DNA from: Chloroflexota bacterium
GTDB lineage: Bacteria > Chloroflexota > Anaerolineae > UBA4142
DNA: 64,000 nt
Assembly (NCBI GenBank): GCA_023381515.1
Contig: JAMCQI010000079.1
Location: 1-64,000 of the forward strand
Direction: 5' to 3'
Below the pieces are notes generated by a model. The model searched no databases, had not been told where the DNA came from, and saw nothing but the letters and a program-made list of their open reading frames with translations. Position 1 is the stretch's first letter, and every line of letters begins with the position of its first letter. Below, one piece after another: positions 34,801 to 43,216 of the stretch. The translations under genes and the position numbers were made by a program.

Positions 34801-34947
34801 GTCATTCTCTCCAGCACAGTCCCCTCCGGCAAGTCGCCCGGCTATGTCGAATCGCATGTGATTACGGCAGTGGCGGTGGACGCGGCCGGTAACCGCGCAA
34901 CCAGCGCGCCTGTCAGGATCTATATACAACATCAACACAAGAAGTAA
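31825..34947 (+). CDS. Class A penicillin-binding protein (glycosyltransferase GT51 + transpeptidase)
   Basis: A 1040-residue membrane-anchored murein synthase. Basic N-terminus (RRQRQRRKTR), one membrane helix (LSLITLSLLIGLLFFGAGAA), then the GT51 domain with the catalytic Glu in VALEDKTFWTNPGVD and QGASTLTQQLVKN. The transpeptidase has SxxK (Ser in PGSSFKIFTYL), SxN (SSFNIPAV) and KTG (AVKTGTTSDW), all intact. After about residue 770 there are one or two Ig-like/big-domain segments (VDNTPPTIDIINPREGG). I prefer the GTG 31825, 10 bases after AGAGAGGA; the ATG 31777 falls in the promoter. Single gene, divergent from thpR. Confidence 0.92.
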   Translation: MSARMLLLRRQRQRRKTRPAGPLLLRLSLITLSLLIGLLFFGAGAAVAASIVVYNYVVQDLPTPGEIATQTQQQFKTTRIYDRTGQVLLYELFDPQAGNRTVVPLDRIPQNLKNATVALEDKTFWTNPGVDPYAIVRAAYSTLIHEQVQGASTLTQQLVKNVLIPPDERILRDPYDPATYIRKLKEQILSIEISRRYDKKQILEWYLNNNYYGNVSYGVDAAAEAYFGKHVQDLDLAECATLAAIPQNFWMNPIDNPQAAVERRNIVLDQMYLQGYITQDEAIAAKNEKMRVTPKQFDIRAPHFVFYVRQLLENKFGPDLLYRGGLKIYTTLDLGIQQTAEQVARDQVAKLQAAKKNVSNAAVVVIRPSTGEILGMVGSVDYFNRDIDGQVNVATSPRQPGSSFKIFTYLTAFSQGYTPASTIMDVRTVFDDSPNPPYVPENYDRKYHGPVRLRTALASSFNIPAVKLLSLVGVKNVINTAHRMGINTLDKERYGLALTLGGGETTLLDMTYANSVLANQGVMAGVPVDPLQLKPGYRTLDPVAVLKVVDSNDKTIYEFKQPNTERIVTPQLSYLISDVLSDNTARTPGFGSNSVLKLSRPAAVKTGTTSDWRDNWTIGYTPDYAVGVWVGNSDNSEMEHISGVSGAGPIWHDVMEKIHQNIPVHPFVEPPGMTHVEVCATSGLLPTQYCPERVKELFIAGTEPKTYDNIWQPFRIYKPSGKLATVYDPPDQVEEKVFPIYPAEAADWVRENNIPQPPTEYDTTYRSPSQGGDVAIISPASYSSVRGIVTIVGNARLDNLDTFRLAFGKGLDPTQWTQIGTDHHGRVDNGPLEQWDASSLDGLYTLQLSVVDRSGVLHQSSIQVIVDNTPPTIDIINPREGGVYTPEGDEWIPIGVNAVDNVSMARVEFYVDGAYVGSSTVAPFNKKWTIKMSDALTRTLAAAVQANPPNPITLSSTISNSDGSSVPQQLIGQVSRVTTPTLGVSAVFTNGMVILSSTVPSGKSPGYVESHVITAVAVDAAGNRATSAPVRIYIQHQHKK

Positions 34948-34985
34948 ACAAGCTTTCACGTATGTTATAACTCAAGGAGTGCTTG

Positions 34986-35951
34986 ATGGTCCAGTCAGTG
35001 CAAGTACCGGCGCCGGCGCATGCTCCTGATCAAGCGCGCCATCCTCAATGGGCCTTTTTCGAGGGGAAAATCGTGCCAATTGAAGGGGCCAAGATTAGCA
35101 TTATGACCCAGGTCATCAACTATGGCCTCGGCGCATTCGGCGGACTGCGTGGTTACTGGAACGACGAAAAGCAACAACTCTATGTCTTTCGCGTCGAGAA
35201 ACACTTTCGCCGCTTTCTCAATTCCTGCAAGCTCTTCAACACCTCTATCCCATATTCCATCGACGATCTCAAACGGATCACGATCGATTTGTTACGTCGA
35301 GAGGGCTATCGCGAGGACGCCTACATCCGCCCGTTGCTGTACAACTCGACCGAGGATATCACGCCGCGGCTCTACGACGTCACGTTTGATTTCGCCTGCT
35401 TTACCCGCGCTCTGGGGAACTATATCAAGCTCGAGGTCAAGGCGTGCACCTCCTCTTGGCGGCGACTAGACGACAACATTATCCCTTCCCGCGGCAAGAT
35501 CACGGGCGGCTACGTCAACTCCGCTCTTGCCCGCAGCGAAGCTTACTGGAACGGCTACGATGAGAGCATCGTTCTCAACCAGGATGGCCACATCGCCGAG
35601 GGCAGTGCCGAGAACCTGTTCGTCGTGAGGGACGGCAAACTCCACACGCCGGCGTTCGCGGACAACATTCTGGAAGGGATTACGCGCAGCACTGTGATCC
35701 AGCTGGCGCGGGCCGACCTCGGCCTGGAAGTGGTCGAGCGAGAGGTTGACCGCTCGGAGCTGTACGTCGCCGAGGAAGCCTTTTTCTGTGGAACCGGTGC
35801 CCAGGTCTCTGCGATTGTCGAGGTCGATAACCGCAAAATCGGCTCCGGGCAGACCGGGCCGGTCACCAAGTCGCTCCAACAAGCCTATTTCGATGTGGTT
35901 CGCGGCAAGAACACGAAATACGCTGACTGGCTGACCCCTGTCTATGACTAG
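34986..35951 (+). CDS. ilvE: Branched-chain amino acid aminotransferase (PLP fold type IV)
   Basis: A 321-residue fold type IV aminotransferase. The N-terminus reads WAFFEGKIVPIEGAKISIMT, and FRVEKHFRRFLNSCKLF carries the conserved Arg. The PLP lysine region is IPSRGKITGGYVNSALA, with ESIVLNQDGHIAEGSAENLFVVR and the C-terminal EAFFCGTGAQVSAI. It transfers amino groups between glutamate and branched-chain 2-oxo-acids; D-amino-acid or lyase relatives are less likely. The ATG 34986 has AAGGAG six bases upstream. An extended -10 (TGTTATAAC) lies about 20 bases before it. The stop overlaps the next gene by 8 bases. Confidence 0.9.
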   Translation: MVQSVQVPAPAHAPDQARHPQWAFFEGKIVPIEGAKISIMTQVINYGLGAFGGLRGYWNDEKQQLYVFRVEKHFRRFLNSCKLFNTSIPYSIDDLKRITIDLLRREGYREDAYIRPLLYNSTEDITPRLYDVTFDFACFTRALGNYIKLEVKACTSSWRRLDDNIIPSRGKITGGYVNSALARSEAYWNGYDESIVLNQDGHIAEGSAENLFVVRDGKLHTPAFADNILEGITRSTVIQLARADLGLEVVEREVDRSELYVAEEAFFCGTGAQVSAIVEVDNRKIGSGQTGPVTKSLQQAYFDVVRGKNTKYADWLTPVYD

Positions 35952-36381
35952 GCGCAGGCGCGCGGCACGAATGGGCCCCCCCGAAGCAATTGAATACTCC
36001 GGGGAAACCGAGTTCGTCGAGGTCGAGCCGCCAACCACGGTTGAACGGATCCTGCGCGATCGAACCTGGCAGATCTTGCTGGTTCTGGCCTTTGCTGCCA
36101 ATATTGCATTGATCATCTTCATTCTAGTCCGTTTCGATGCGCTGCCGGATCCGCTCCCACTGCATTTTGATGCTTCTGGATTTCCGGACCGAATTGACGC
36201 CAAGACAGGCATTATCGCGCTTCCTGCCATCGGCTTTGTCGTCCTGGTTTTGAACATGGTCCTCGGTGCCGCCAGTTACCGGCTCGAACGGGCGGCCGCG
36301 ATCCTGCTCGCGACCGGCGCGCTGGTCGTCCAAATCTTGATGTGGCTCGCGGCTATCAATATCGCGGGCGGAATCGTCTAG
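35944..36381 (+). CDS. DUF1648-containing membrane protein
   Basis: A 145-residue protein. A basic, Glu-rich cytoplasmic start is followed by three hydrophobic segments (QILLVLAFAANIALIIFILV, GIIALPAIGFVVLVLNMVLG, AAILLATGALVVQILMWLAA). Between the first two sits PDPLPLHFDASGFPDRID, the DUF1648 signature. Function unknown; relatives include SdpI-like immunity and sensor proteins. It starts inside the end of ilvE (ATGACTAG), so it is translationally coupled to it. Confidence 0.78.
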   Translation: MTRRRRAARMGPPEAIEYSGETEFVEVEPPTTVERILRDRTWQILLVLAFAANIALIIFILVRFDALPDPLPLHFDASGFPDRIDAKTGIIALPAIGFVVLVLNMVLGAASYRLERAAAILLATGALVVQILMWLAAINIAGGIV

Positions 36382-36395
36382 AGGCTGTATCTTTC

Positions 36396-37250
36396 TTGTC
36401 CCTATTAAACGTGCTGGCGGGTCTAGTGCTGAGCGCCGTCGTTTCCTTGGCCGGCTATTGGCGTGGCTCGCTCAGCCCGAGCGGCCTGCTCGGGGCAATG
36501 GCTATCGGCACGCTGATTTTTTCTTTTGGCGGCTTGGCCTGGGCGCTCTTGCTTATCGCGTTCTTCGTCACATCTTCGGGGCTTTCGCATTATCGAGCGC
36601 GCGCCAAAGAACCATTGGCAGAGAAATTCCAAAAGGGACATCGTCGCGACCTGGGCCAAGTCTTGGCCAATGGCGGGTGGGGTGCTCTTCTTGCACTTGC
36701 CTTCGGCTTCTGGCCGCAGACCACGTGGTTGGTTGCTTTTGTCGGCGCGATGTCGACGGTGAATGCGGATACTTGGGCAACCGAACTTGGTGTCCTGAGT
36801 TCGGCTCCGCCGCGACTCATCACTTCGGGTCATATTGTACCCGTCGGCACGAGCGGCGGCATAACCTTGCTCGGAATTCTGGTGTCATTGGCTGGAGCCT
36901 TAGTGATCGGGTGTTTGGCTCTAGTCTTTGTTCTCGTGAATCCTTGGTTTCCTTTCCCTTTACTGCCGGCTCTGAGCCTGCCTCCCCGTGGGCTTTGGTT
37001 CCTGCTAGTTCCCATTGCTGCCCTGTCCGGCCTGCTCGGCTCACTCTTTGACTCTCTCCTGGGTGCGACGGTGCAAGCCATTTATTATTGCGATTTCGAC
37101 AAAAAGGAAACCGAATCGGCTGTACACCGCTGCGGGCGCAAGACCCGCCTGATCCGCGGCTGGCGTTGGCTCGACAATGATTGGGTCAACCTGCTGGCGA
37201 GCGTTTTTGGAAGCGGGGTCGCGCTTGCGCTCTACTTTGCCACGGGTTAG
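36396..37250 (+). CDS. DUF92/TMEM19-family membrane protein
   Basis: A 284-residue polytopic protein. The DUF92 core includes FFVTSSGLSHYRARAKEPLAE, QVLANGGWGALLALAFGFWP, STVNADTWATELGVLSSAPPRLI, VPVGTSGGITLLG and a C-terminal GSLFDSLLGATVQA. The plant homologue VTE6 is a phytyl-phosphate kinase, so a role in isoprenoid-phosphate salvage is possible but inferred. The start is uncertain. A GTG at 36342 would overlap the DUF1648 gene by 40 bases; I chose the TTG at 36396, which has AGAGG upstream and places the first membrane helix near the N-terminus. Confidence 0.82.
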   Translation: MSLLNVLAGLVLSAVVSLAGYWRGSLSPSGLLGAMAIGTLIFSFGGLAWALLLIAFFVTSSGLSHYRARAKEPLAEKFQKGHRRDLGQVLANGGWGALLALAFGFWPQTTWLVAFVGAMSTVNADTWATELGVLSSAPPRLITSGHIVPVGTSGGITLLGILVSLAGALVIGCLALVFVLVNPWFPFPLLPALSLPPRGLWFLLVPIAALSGLLGSLFDSLLGATVQAIYYCDFDKKETESAVHRCGRKTRLIRGWRWLDNDWVNLLASVFGSGVALALYFATG

Positions 37251-37263
37251 CGCCTGGTCACGG

Positions 37264-37292
37264 TTGACGGCCAGGTTAGGACCGTATAGAAT
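37264..37292 (+). promoter_or_regulatory. Promoter giving a leaderless rsmI transcript
   Basis: TTGACG (37264-37269), 17 bases, TAGAAT (37287-37292). The predicted start at about 37299 is two bases before the ATG at 37301, so the message would be essentially leaderless. Confidence 0.75.
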
Positions 37293-37300
37293 GTCTTTTA

Positions 37301-38014
37301 ATGCTCTACATCGTCTCGATGCCGATCGGCAACCCGGAAGACATCACTCTGCGAGCTCTGCACGTCCTGCAGCAGGTCGACGCCATCGTCTGTGAAGAGC
37401 GGCGTGAGGCCATGCGCCTTTTGCGTCATTACCAAATCGATCCAGTCCTGATTGATCTGAACGAGCATAATGAACAGGTTCGTATTCCAGAGTTGCTCGA
37501 GCGGTTGGAACACCAAGAGACGCTCGCCCTGATCTCCGACCACGGGACACCGCTTCTAGCCGACCCGGGCATACGCTGGCTTGCTCAGGTCATCCAGAGA
37601 CGGCTGCCGGTCAGTCCTGTGCCCGGCACTTCAAGCCTGCTCGCCGCTCTCGTCGTCAGTGGGCTGCCCATGGACCGTTTCCGCTTCGTCGGTCTACTCC
37701 CTGCGAAAAAGCCGGAACGGCTCGCTGCTCTTGCTCGACTCAAGCGTGAGCCAGATACTTGTGTCGTTTTGGAGGTTCCCTATCGGCTTGCCCCGCTGCT
37801 CACCGATTTGAATGCAGTCCTTGGATCCGCTCGACGCATCGCCGTCGGCTGTGATTTGACTATGCCGACCGAACAAGTGATTCGGGGCACGACGCAGAAC
37901 GTTCTCGAATACTTTTTAAAGCACCCTTTCAAAGGCGAATTCGTTATTGTGATTGATGGAGCCCGGGCGGACTTGCGCAGAACAGAGTTCCGCTCTCGCC
38001 GTTTGAATGGATAA
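37301..38014 (+). CDS. rsmI: RsmI-like tetrapyrrole-methylase family methyltransferase
   Basis: A 237-residue member of the TP-methylase fold closest to RsmI (16S rRNA cytidine-1402 2'-O-methyltransferase). MLYIVSMPIGNPEDITLRAL, DHGTPLLADPG, VPGTSSLLAALVVSGLP and FVGLLPAKKPER follow the family order. The protein is diverged: the usual YESPHR reads LEVPYR, RELTKxxE reads CDLTMPTE and GFLP reads GLLP. It is shorter than E. coli RsmI (286). The ATG at 37301 sits at the transcription start of a good promoter and has no Shine-Dalgarno site. Confidence 0.85.
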   Translation: MLYIVSMPIGNPEDITLRALHVLQQVDAIVCEERREAMRLLRHYQIDPVLIDLNEHNEQVRIPELLERLEHQETLALISDHGTPLLADPGIRWLAQVIQRRLPVSPVPGTSSLLAALVVSGLPMDRFRFVGLLPAKKPERLAALARLKREPDTCVVLEVPYRLAPLLTDLNAVLGSARRIAVGCDLTMPTEQVIRGTTQNVLEYFLKHPFKGEFVIVIDGARADLRRTEFRSRRLNG

Positions 38015-38026
38015 ATTGGAGCGACC

Positions 38027-39019
38027 ATGAAAGCAGTTATTCTACTGGCAGGGCTGGGCACGCGCCTCCGCCCTCATACGTACAGCAAGCCCAAGCCGCT
38101 GGTCCAGGTTGCCGGCAAGCCTGTGCTTGCCCATATCCTCGACAGTGTTACGGATCTGGATTTGGACGAAATCGTTTTCATTGTTGGCTACCTCGGCGAT
38201 CAGATTCAGACCTATGTCACCGAGCACTATCCGCGCATGCGGGCCCGCTATGTCGAACAGAGCGAAATGAAAGGACAGGCGCATGCCATTGCGCTTGCCA
38301 GAGAGTATATCGATCAGCCCGTCCTCATCATCTTTGGCGACACCATCTGGGAGACCGACTTTGGCAGGCTCAAGAAGGTCCAAGGGGACGGCCTCATCTA
38401 TGTCAAAGAGGTGTCTGACCCGCGCCGGTTCGGCGTAGCTATATTGGACAACGGTTACGTCGGAAAGTTTGTCGAAAAGCCTTCCAAACCCATTTCGAAC
38501 CTGGCCGTCGTCGGCGTCTATTACTTTCGCGCCTGGCAAAAGCTCATGCAGTCCATCGATACGCTGATAGAGCGAGACATCCAAACCAAAGGCGAGTATT
38601 TTTTGGCGGATGCCATGCAGCTAATGATCGACGGCGGCGCCCGACTCGAAGTCGAAACGATTCCCGTCTGGGAGGACTGCGGAACGCGTGAGGCCCTGCT
38701 CGAGACGAACCGCTATCTCTTGACCAAGCAAGGGAATCATCCTGACGAGAGCGAAGGCTCGGTCATTCTGCCGCCCGTCTACGTGAGCAAGGGAGCTTGC
38801 ATCCGAAACTCGATCATCGGCCCCTACGTCTCGATTTCCGAGAACGCCAGCATAGAGGATGCCATCCTGCGTGACTGCATTATTAGCGAGGGCGCACACA
38901 TCGAGAACGCGATGCTCGAGTGGTCTCTTGTCGGCAAAGACGCGCGGGTCCACGGAACCTTCGAGCGACTCAATGTGGGCGATTCCTCTGAGATTGATTC
39001 CGCGCCCAATGGTGACTGA
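38027..39019 (+). CDS. Sugar-phosphate nucleotidyltransferase with C-terminal left-handed beta-helix
   Basis: A 330-residue NDP-sugar pyrophosphorylase-like protein. The nucleotidyltransferase signature is MKAVILLAGLGTRLRPHTYSKPKPL, with IIFGDTIWETDF and VEKPSKPISNLAVVGVYYF. From about residue 235 hexapeptide-type repeats follow (SVILPPVYVSKGACIRNS, IIGPYVSISENASIED, AILRDCIISEGAHIEN). It would make a (d)NDP-glucose-type precursor; the nucleotide and sugar are not fixed by sequence alone. It lies 12 bases after rsmI and overlaps the next small gene by 11 bases. Confidence 0.88.
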   Translation: MKAVILLAGLGTRLRPHTYSKPKPLVQVAGKPVLAHILDSVTDLDLDEIVFIVGYLGDQIQTYVTEHYPRMRARYVEQSEMKGQAHAIALAREYIDQPVLIIFGDTIWETDFGRLKKVQGDGLIYVKEVSDPRRFGVAILDNGYVGKFVEKPSKPISNLAVVGVYYFRAWQKLMQSIDTLIERDIQTKGEYFLADAMQLMIDGGARLEVETIPVWEDCGTREALLETNRYLLTKQGNHPDESEGSVILPPVYVSKGACIRNSIIGPYVSISENASIEDAILRDCIISEGAHIENAMLEWSLVGKDARVHGTFERLNVGDSSEIDSAPNGD

Positions 39020-39242
39020 GCGCACGTGCGTAGAAGCCTACTCGAGCTATGCCTACGCGGTGGAACCGCGCGCCTATACGGTTCGCGGCGAGCGCCATCT
39101 AGTGCAGTCCGTTATCCGCAGTTGGCGTACGCCCGGGTGGATTCATTTCCACATTCAAGATGATCGTGAATACGTCTTGGAACTGCGCTATGATGAGCGG
39201 CAAGATTCCTGGTGGCTGGAATCATTGACCATCAGCGATTGA
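39009..39242 (+). CDS. Small hypothetical protein (77 residues), DUF6504-like
   Basis: The ATG 39009 overlaps the end of the nucleotidyltransferase gene by 11 bases. The 77-residue product has the pattern SYAYAVEPRAYTVRGERHLV, VIRSWRTPGWIHFHI, LELRYDERQDSWWLESL: a small, Trp-rich, probably all-beta protein. From memory it resembles DUF6504 proteins (often next to DNA polymerase IV genes); I am not certain. The longer open frame upstream is a shadow. Confidence 0.6.
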   Translation: MVTERTCVEAYSSYAYAVEPRAYTVRGERHLVQSVIRSWRTPGWIHFHIQDDREYVLELRYDERQDSWWLESLTISD

Positions 39243-39266
39243 AACCTGTTCGGAAAAGAAAGGGAT

Positions 39267-40427
39267 ATGGCTCTGAACCCATCGCGACGAGTGCGATCCG
39301 TGCCTCCGTCCGGCATCCGGCGTTTTTTTGACATCGCGGCGAACATGCAAGACGTCATCTCACTGGGTATTGGCGAGCCCGATTTCGTCACCCCTTCGAA
39401 GCTGTCTCAGGCGGGTATAGCCTCGATTGAACGCGGCGAAACCAGGTATACGTCGAACGCCGGTCTCCTCGAACTCCGCCAGGCGCTTGCCGAGCACCTC
39501 GAAACGCGCTACCACGTTCGCTATGATCCCCAGGAGGAGATGGCGATTACCGTTGGAGTGTCCGAAGGTCTCCACTGTGCCATCCTCGCAGTTGTCGATT
39601 CGGGCGATGAGGTTATCATCCCAGAGCCCTCCTTCGTGGCCTACAAGCCGAGTGTTCTATTCGCCGGCGGAGTACCTGTTGTCGTCGCCACCCGAGTAGA
39701 AGACGGCTTCCAAGTCACCGGCCAAGAACTGGAGCGAGCGGTCACGCCCCGTACGCGCGCGATTCTCATCGGCTATCCGAATAACCCAACCGGCGCCGTC
39801 ATGAGTCGCGAGCGCCTCCTCGAGGTAGCTGAAGTTGCCGCAAGGCACGATTTGTTTGTCCTTTCGGACGAGATCTACGACCGGCTCGTCTACGGGGTCG
39901 AACACATTTGCTTTGCTTCGCTTCCCGGAATGCGCGAGCGCACTATTCTCCTCGGTGGGTTCTCCAAGGACTATGCCATGACAGGATGGCGCGTCGGCTA
40001 TGTGGCCGGGGATCGCAGTCTCCTCTCGGCAATACTAAAGATTCACCAATACGTTGTCATGAGCGCACCGACCATGGGTCAAGTCGCCGCGCTCGAAGGC
40101 CTGCGCCATGGCGAGCAGGATGTGCGGGCCATGGTACGTGAGTACGATTATCGCCGGCAGGTCATCGTCGCCGGCCTTAATGCGATCGGTCTGCCGACCC
40201 TTGAACCACACGGCGCGTTTTACGCCTTTCCCGATATCCGCCCGACCGGCCTTTCGTCTGACGAGTTCTCTGAACGCCTGTTGCTCAAAGAGCGCGTGGC
40301 CGTCATTCCGGGCACCGCCTTTGGCGAATCCGGCGAAGGCTTTGTGCGTGCCGCGTACGCGGCCAGCATGGCGAATATCGAGGAAGCGCTCACCCGCATC
40401 GAACGATTTGTAAAGGACGGTCACTAG
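39267..40427 (+). CDS. Aminotransferase class I/II (aspartate/aromatic type)
   Basis: A 386-residue fold type I aminotransferase. [13 protein letters not shown] at the N-terminus, [14 protein letters not shown] (Asn and Asp binding PLP), [11 protein letters not shown], the PLP lysine in [19 protein letters not shown] and a C-terminal Arg in RAAYAAS. Substrate specificity (aspartate, aromatic, or alanine/PatA-type) cannot be set. The ATG 39267 has AAAGGGAT upstream. A gatB gene with its own promoter follows. Confidence 0.9.
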   Translation: MALNPSRRVRSVPPSGIRRFFDIAANMQDVISLGIGEPDFVTPSKLSQAGIASIERGETRYTSNAGLLELRQALAEHLETRYHVRYDPQEEMAITVGVSEGLHCAILAVVDSGDEVIIPEPSFVAYKPSVLFAGGVPVVVATRVEDGFQVTGQELERAVTPRTRAILIGYPNNPTGAVMSRERLLEVAEVAARHDLFVLSDEIYDRLVYGVEHICFASLPGMRERTILLGGFSKDYAMTGWRVGYVAGDRSLLSAILKIHQYVVMSAPTMGQVAALEGLRHGEQDVRAMVREYDYRRQVIVAGLNAIGLPTLEPHGAFYAFPDIRPTGLSSDEFSERLLLKERVAVIPGTAFGESGEGFVRAAYAASMANIEEALTRIERFVKDGH

Positions 40428-40455
40428 GCTCTTCGCTTTTCGCTCCGACCTGTGG

Positions 40456-40461
40456 TATAAT
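40456..40461 (+). promoter_or_regulatory. Extended -10 promoter of gatB
   Basis: TGGTATAAT (TATAAT at 40456-40461, preceded by TGG) gives an extended -10 element, with no good -35 at 17 bases. The predicted start near 40468 abuts the gatB ATG at 40469, so the message is nearly leaderless. Confidence 0.6.
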
Positions 40462-40468
40462 TTCAAGG

Positions 40469-41917
40469 ATGGAATATGAGCCCGTAATCGGGTTAGAGGT
40501 CCACGCCCAGCTCCTGACCTGCAGCAAAATGTTCTGCGGATGCTCCGCCGATTACGCAGGGGCGCCTCCGAACACCCATGTCTGTCCCATCTGCCTCGGA
40601 ATGCCGGGTAGTCTCCCCATCATCAACCAGACGGCCGTGGAATACACCATACGGACCGCCCTCGCCTTCCACTGCGAAATCCCCCCATACGCCAAGTTCG
40701 ACCGGAAGAATTATCATTACCCGGACCTGATGAAGGGCTACCAAATCTCCCAATACGATCTTCCCCTCTCGCGCAATGGCCAGGTCCTTATCGACGATGC
40801 GGGGGCAACCAAGCGCATCGGGATTCGGCGCGTGCATCTCGAAGAGGATACCGCGAAGCTGGCTCACATAGACGGCGCCAGTCTGATCGACGTGAATCGA
40901 GCGGGGGTTCCGCTCATGGAAATCGTGAGCGAACCGGACATGCACTCTGTCGAGGAGGCACGCCTCTACTCGCTCAAGCTGCGCCAGGTCCTTCGCTACC
41001 TGGGCGTCAGCTCAGGGGACATGGAAAAAGGCGCCATGCGCTTCGAGGCGAACATCTCTCTACGGCCCGCCGGTTCCCAAGCGCTTTCAACCACTCGAGT
41101 CGAAATCAAGAACTTGAACTCGTTGCGGGCTATGGTTCATGCCACCGCTTTCGAAATCGACCGACAGAGCAAGCTGCTTCGAGCCGGCCAGCCCGTCGAG
41201 CAGCAGACGATGGGATGGGACGAGGTGCGCGGAGTGACCTATACCCAGCGCACCAAGGAAGAGGCGGAAGACTATCGCTACTTTCCAGAGCCCGATCTTC
41301 CCCACCTCGAGGTCTCTCGCGCGTGGGTGGAAAACATGCGCTCCCGCCTCCCCCCACTGCCAGACGAAAAACGCGACCACCTGGTACGCGATTATGGCAT
41401 GAGCCTGTATGATGCCAATGTGATCACGGCGGAAAAAGAGATCGCCGATTATTTTGATCGAGCCGCCGAGGCCGCGCACGCGCGGCAGGTTGAGGCCAAA
41501 GCGGTCGCAAATTGGATTACGGGTGAGTTATTCCGCTTGATGAAAGACTCGGCGACCGAGATCGAGGCCGTCAAGATTCCCCCCGTTCAAATCTCCGAAC
41601 TGATCGCCCTGGTCAACTCCGGTATGTTGAGTACCACGATCGCAAAGCAAGTCTTTGAAGAGATGTTTGTTTCCGGCGGCACTCCGGCCGAAATTGTTCG
41701 GAAACGGGGCCTGGCGCAGATCAGCGACGCTGGGGCGCTCGTACCGGTGGTTGAACACGTGATCGCGGAGAATCCTCAACCCGTCCAGGATTACCGGGCC
41801 GGAAAAGAAGCCGTGCTCAAGTTTCTGGTGGGACAAGTAATGCGGGCGACCCGCGGCCAGGCCAATCCTACCCTGGCTGCGGATCTGATCAAGCAAAAAA
41901 TCGAATCGACGAGGTAA
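40469..41917 (+). CDS. gatB: Aspartyl/glutamyl-tRNA amidotransferase subunit B
   Basis: A 482-residue Gat[28 protein letters not shown] (Cys cluster CGCSAD ... CPIC), [21 protein letters not shown], and the tail domain with [15 protein letters not shown]. With GatA and GatC (not in this window) it amidates misacylated Glu-tRNA-Gln and Asp-tRNA-Asn. The gene begins 7 bases after a TATAAT. It is followed by the first glutamate dehydrogenase after 5 bases, an arrangement linking amide and glutamate metabolism. Confidence 0.96.
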   Translation: MEYEPVIGLEVHAQLLTCSKMFCGCSADYAGAPPNTHVCPICLGMPGSLPIINQTAVEYTIRTALAFHCEIPPYAKFDRKNYHYPDLMKGYQISQYDLPLSRNGQVLIDDAGATKRIGIRRVHLEEDTAKLAHIDGASLIDVNRAGVPLMEIVSEPDMHSVEEARLYSLKLRQVLRYLGVSSGDMEKGAMRFEANISLRPAGSQALSTTRVEIKNLNSLRAMVHATAFEIDRQSKLLRAGQPVEQQTMGWDEVRGVTYTQRTKEEAEDYRYFPEPDLPHLEVSRAWVENMRSRLPPLPDEKRDHLVRDYGMSLYDANVITAEKEIADYFDRAAEAAHARQVEAKAVANWITGELFRLMKDSATEIEAVKIPPVQISELIALVNSGMLSTTIAKQVFEEMFVSGGTPAEIVRKRGLAQISDAGALVPVVEHVIAENPQPVQDYRAGKEAVLKFLVGQVMRATRGQANPTLAADLIKQKIESTR

Positions 41918-41922
41918 CGACC

Positions 41923-43173
41923 ATGGAGACAACGCCGTCCCCTTGGCAAGTGGCCGTTGAACAGTTCAACACGGCAGCTAGCCAACTCGGGATTGAGGAC
42001 TATATCCAGCACCGGCTGGCCGAATGTGAACGTATCCTGATTGTCACTTTCCCCGTACGCATGGCCGATGACAAGGTCTGTATCTTTACCGGTTTTCGCT
42101 CCCAGCACAACACTGCACGCGGTCCTGCCAAAGGCGGCATCCGCTATCATCCCAACGTCTCCCTCGACGAGGTCAAAGCGCTCTCCATGTGGATGACCTG
42201 GAAGTGCGCGGTCGTCGGCATTCCTTTTGGCGGCGGGAAAGGGGGCGTCATCTGCGATCCCACAGAGATGACCCCAGTAGAAGTCGAGCGCATGACTCGG
42301 CGCTTTGCCACTTCGCTCCAAGGATTCATCGGCCCCGAAAGCGATATTCCCGCCCCCGATGTCAACACCAACGCTCAGACGATGGCCTGGATCATGGATA
42401 CCCTCTCCATGCACGAAGGCCATACGCTTTTGCCCCTCGTCACCGGCAAGCCTGTTGCCCTGGGCGGCTCGCTCGGACGCGCCGACGCCACAGGCCGCGG
42501 CGTGAGCTTTGTGACCGCCCAAGCCGCCAAGCATCTTGGTATTCCGCTCGCCGGGATCCCTACCATCGTCCAGGGGTTTGGGAACGTCGGGTCCACGAGT
42601 GCTTTCTTGCTGCACGACCTGGGCTGCAAAATTGTCGCGGTCAGCGACGTCTACGGAGGGATCTACAACTCCGCCGGCTTTGATCCCCGCCAAGTGATGG
42701 AGCATGTCAGGAAGACCAAGTCGGTTGTGAATTTCCCCAATACCCAGCCGGTGACCAACGCCGAATTGCTCGAGTTACCCTGCGACCTCCTCGTGCCGGC
42801 GGCCCTCGAAAGCCAGTTGACAGGACAGAATGCGCCGCGCGTCAAGGCCAAGATGATTGTGGAAGGCGCGAACGGCCCGACCACTCCTGAGGCAGACCGC
42901 ATCCTAAACGATAAAGGCGTTTTTCTCGTTCCCGACATCCTCGCCAACGCAGGCGGCGTGACCGTTTCGTACTTTGAGTGGGTCCAGGACCTCCAGTCGT
43001 TCTTTTGGACCGAGGAAGAAATCAACGCTCGCTTGAAGCGCATCATGGACGAAAGCTTTGAGGCGGTTTGGGGTATCGCTCAAGAACAGCACGTCGACAT
43101 GCGCACCGCCGCGTACTTGCTGGCGATCGGCCGTGTTGCCGAGGCAGAGCGAGTCCGCGGGATCTATCCTTGA
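41923..43173 (+). CDS. gdhA: Glutamate dehydrogenase, copy 1 (catalytic type)
   Basis: A 416-residue NAD(P)-glutamate dehydrogenase that interconverts glutamate with 2-oxoglutarate and ammonia. All family motifs are present: GPAKGGIRYHP, substrate Lys94 in MTWKCAV, catalytic Lys106 in GGGKGG, catalytic Asp141 in DIPAPDVNTN, the strictly conserved GGSLGRADATGRGV (181-194), and nucleotide loop VQGFGNVGS. The ATG 41923 has GAGG overlapping the gatB stop. A diverged second copy follows 43 bases downstream. Confidence 0.94.
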   Translation: METTPSPWQVAVEQFNTAASQLGIEDYIQHRLAECERILIVTFPVRMADDKVCIFTGFRSQHNTARGPAKGGIRYHPNVSLDEVKALSMWMTWKCAVVGIPFGGGKGGVICDPTEMTPVEVERMTRRFATSLQGFIGPESDIPAPDVNTNAQTMAWIMDTLSMHEGHTLLPLVTGKPVALGGSLGRADATGRGVSFVTAQAAKHLGIPLAGIPTIVQGFGNVGSTSAFLLHDLGCKIVAVSDVYGGIYNSAGFDPRQVMEHVRKTKSVVNFPNTQPVTNAELLELPCDLLVPAALESQLTGQNAPRVKAKMIVEGANGPTTPEADRILNDKGVFLVPDILANAGGVTVSYFEWVQDLQSFFWTEEEINARLKRIMDESFEAVWGIAQEQHVDMRTAAYLLAIGRVAEAERVRGIYP

Positions 43174-43216
43174 TGAAAAATCTGAGGCAGAAAATCTCAA
43201 TGGGGAGGTTGCTTCG

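Noticed and set aside
36342..36395. N-terminal extension of the DUF92 protein from a GTG at 36342
   Set aside because: It overlaps the DUF1648 gene by 40 bases and adds a polar stretch before the first membrane helix; kept only as an alternative start.
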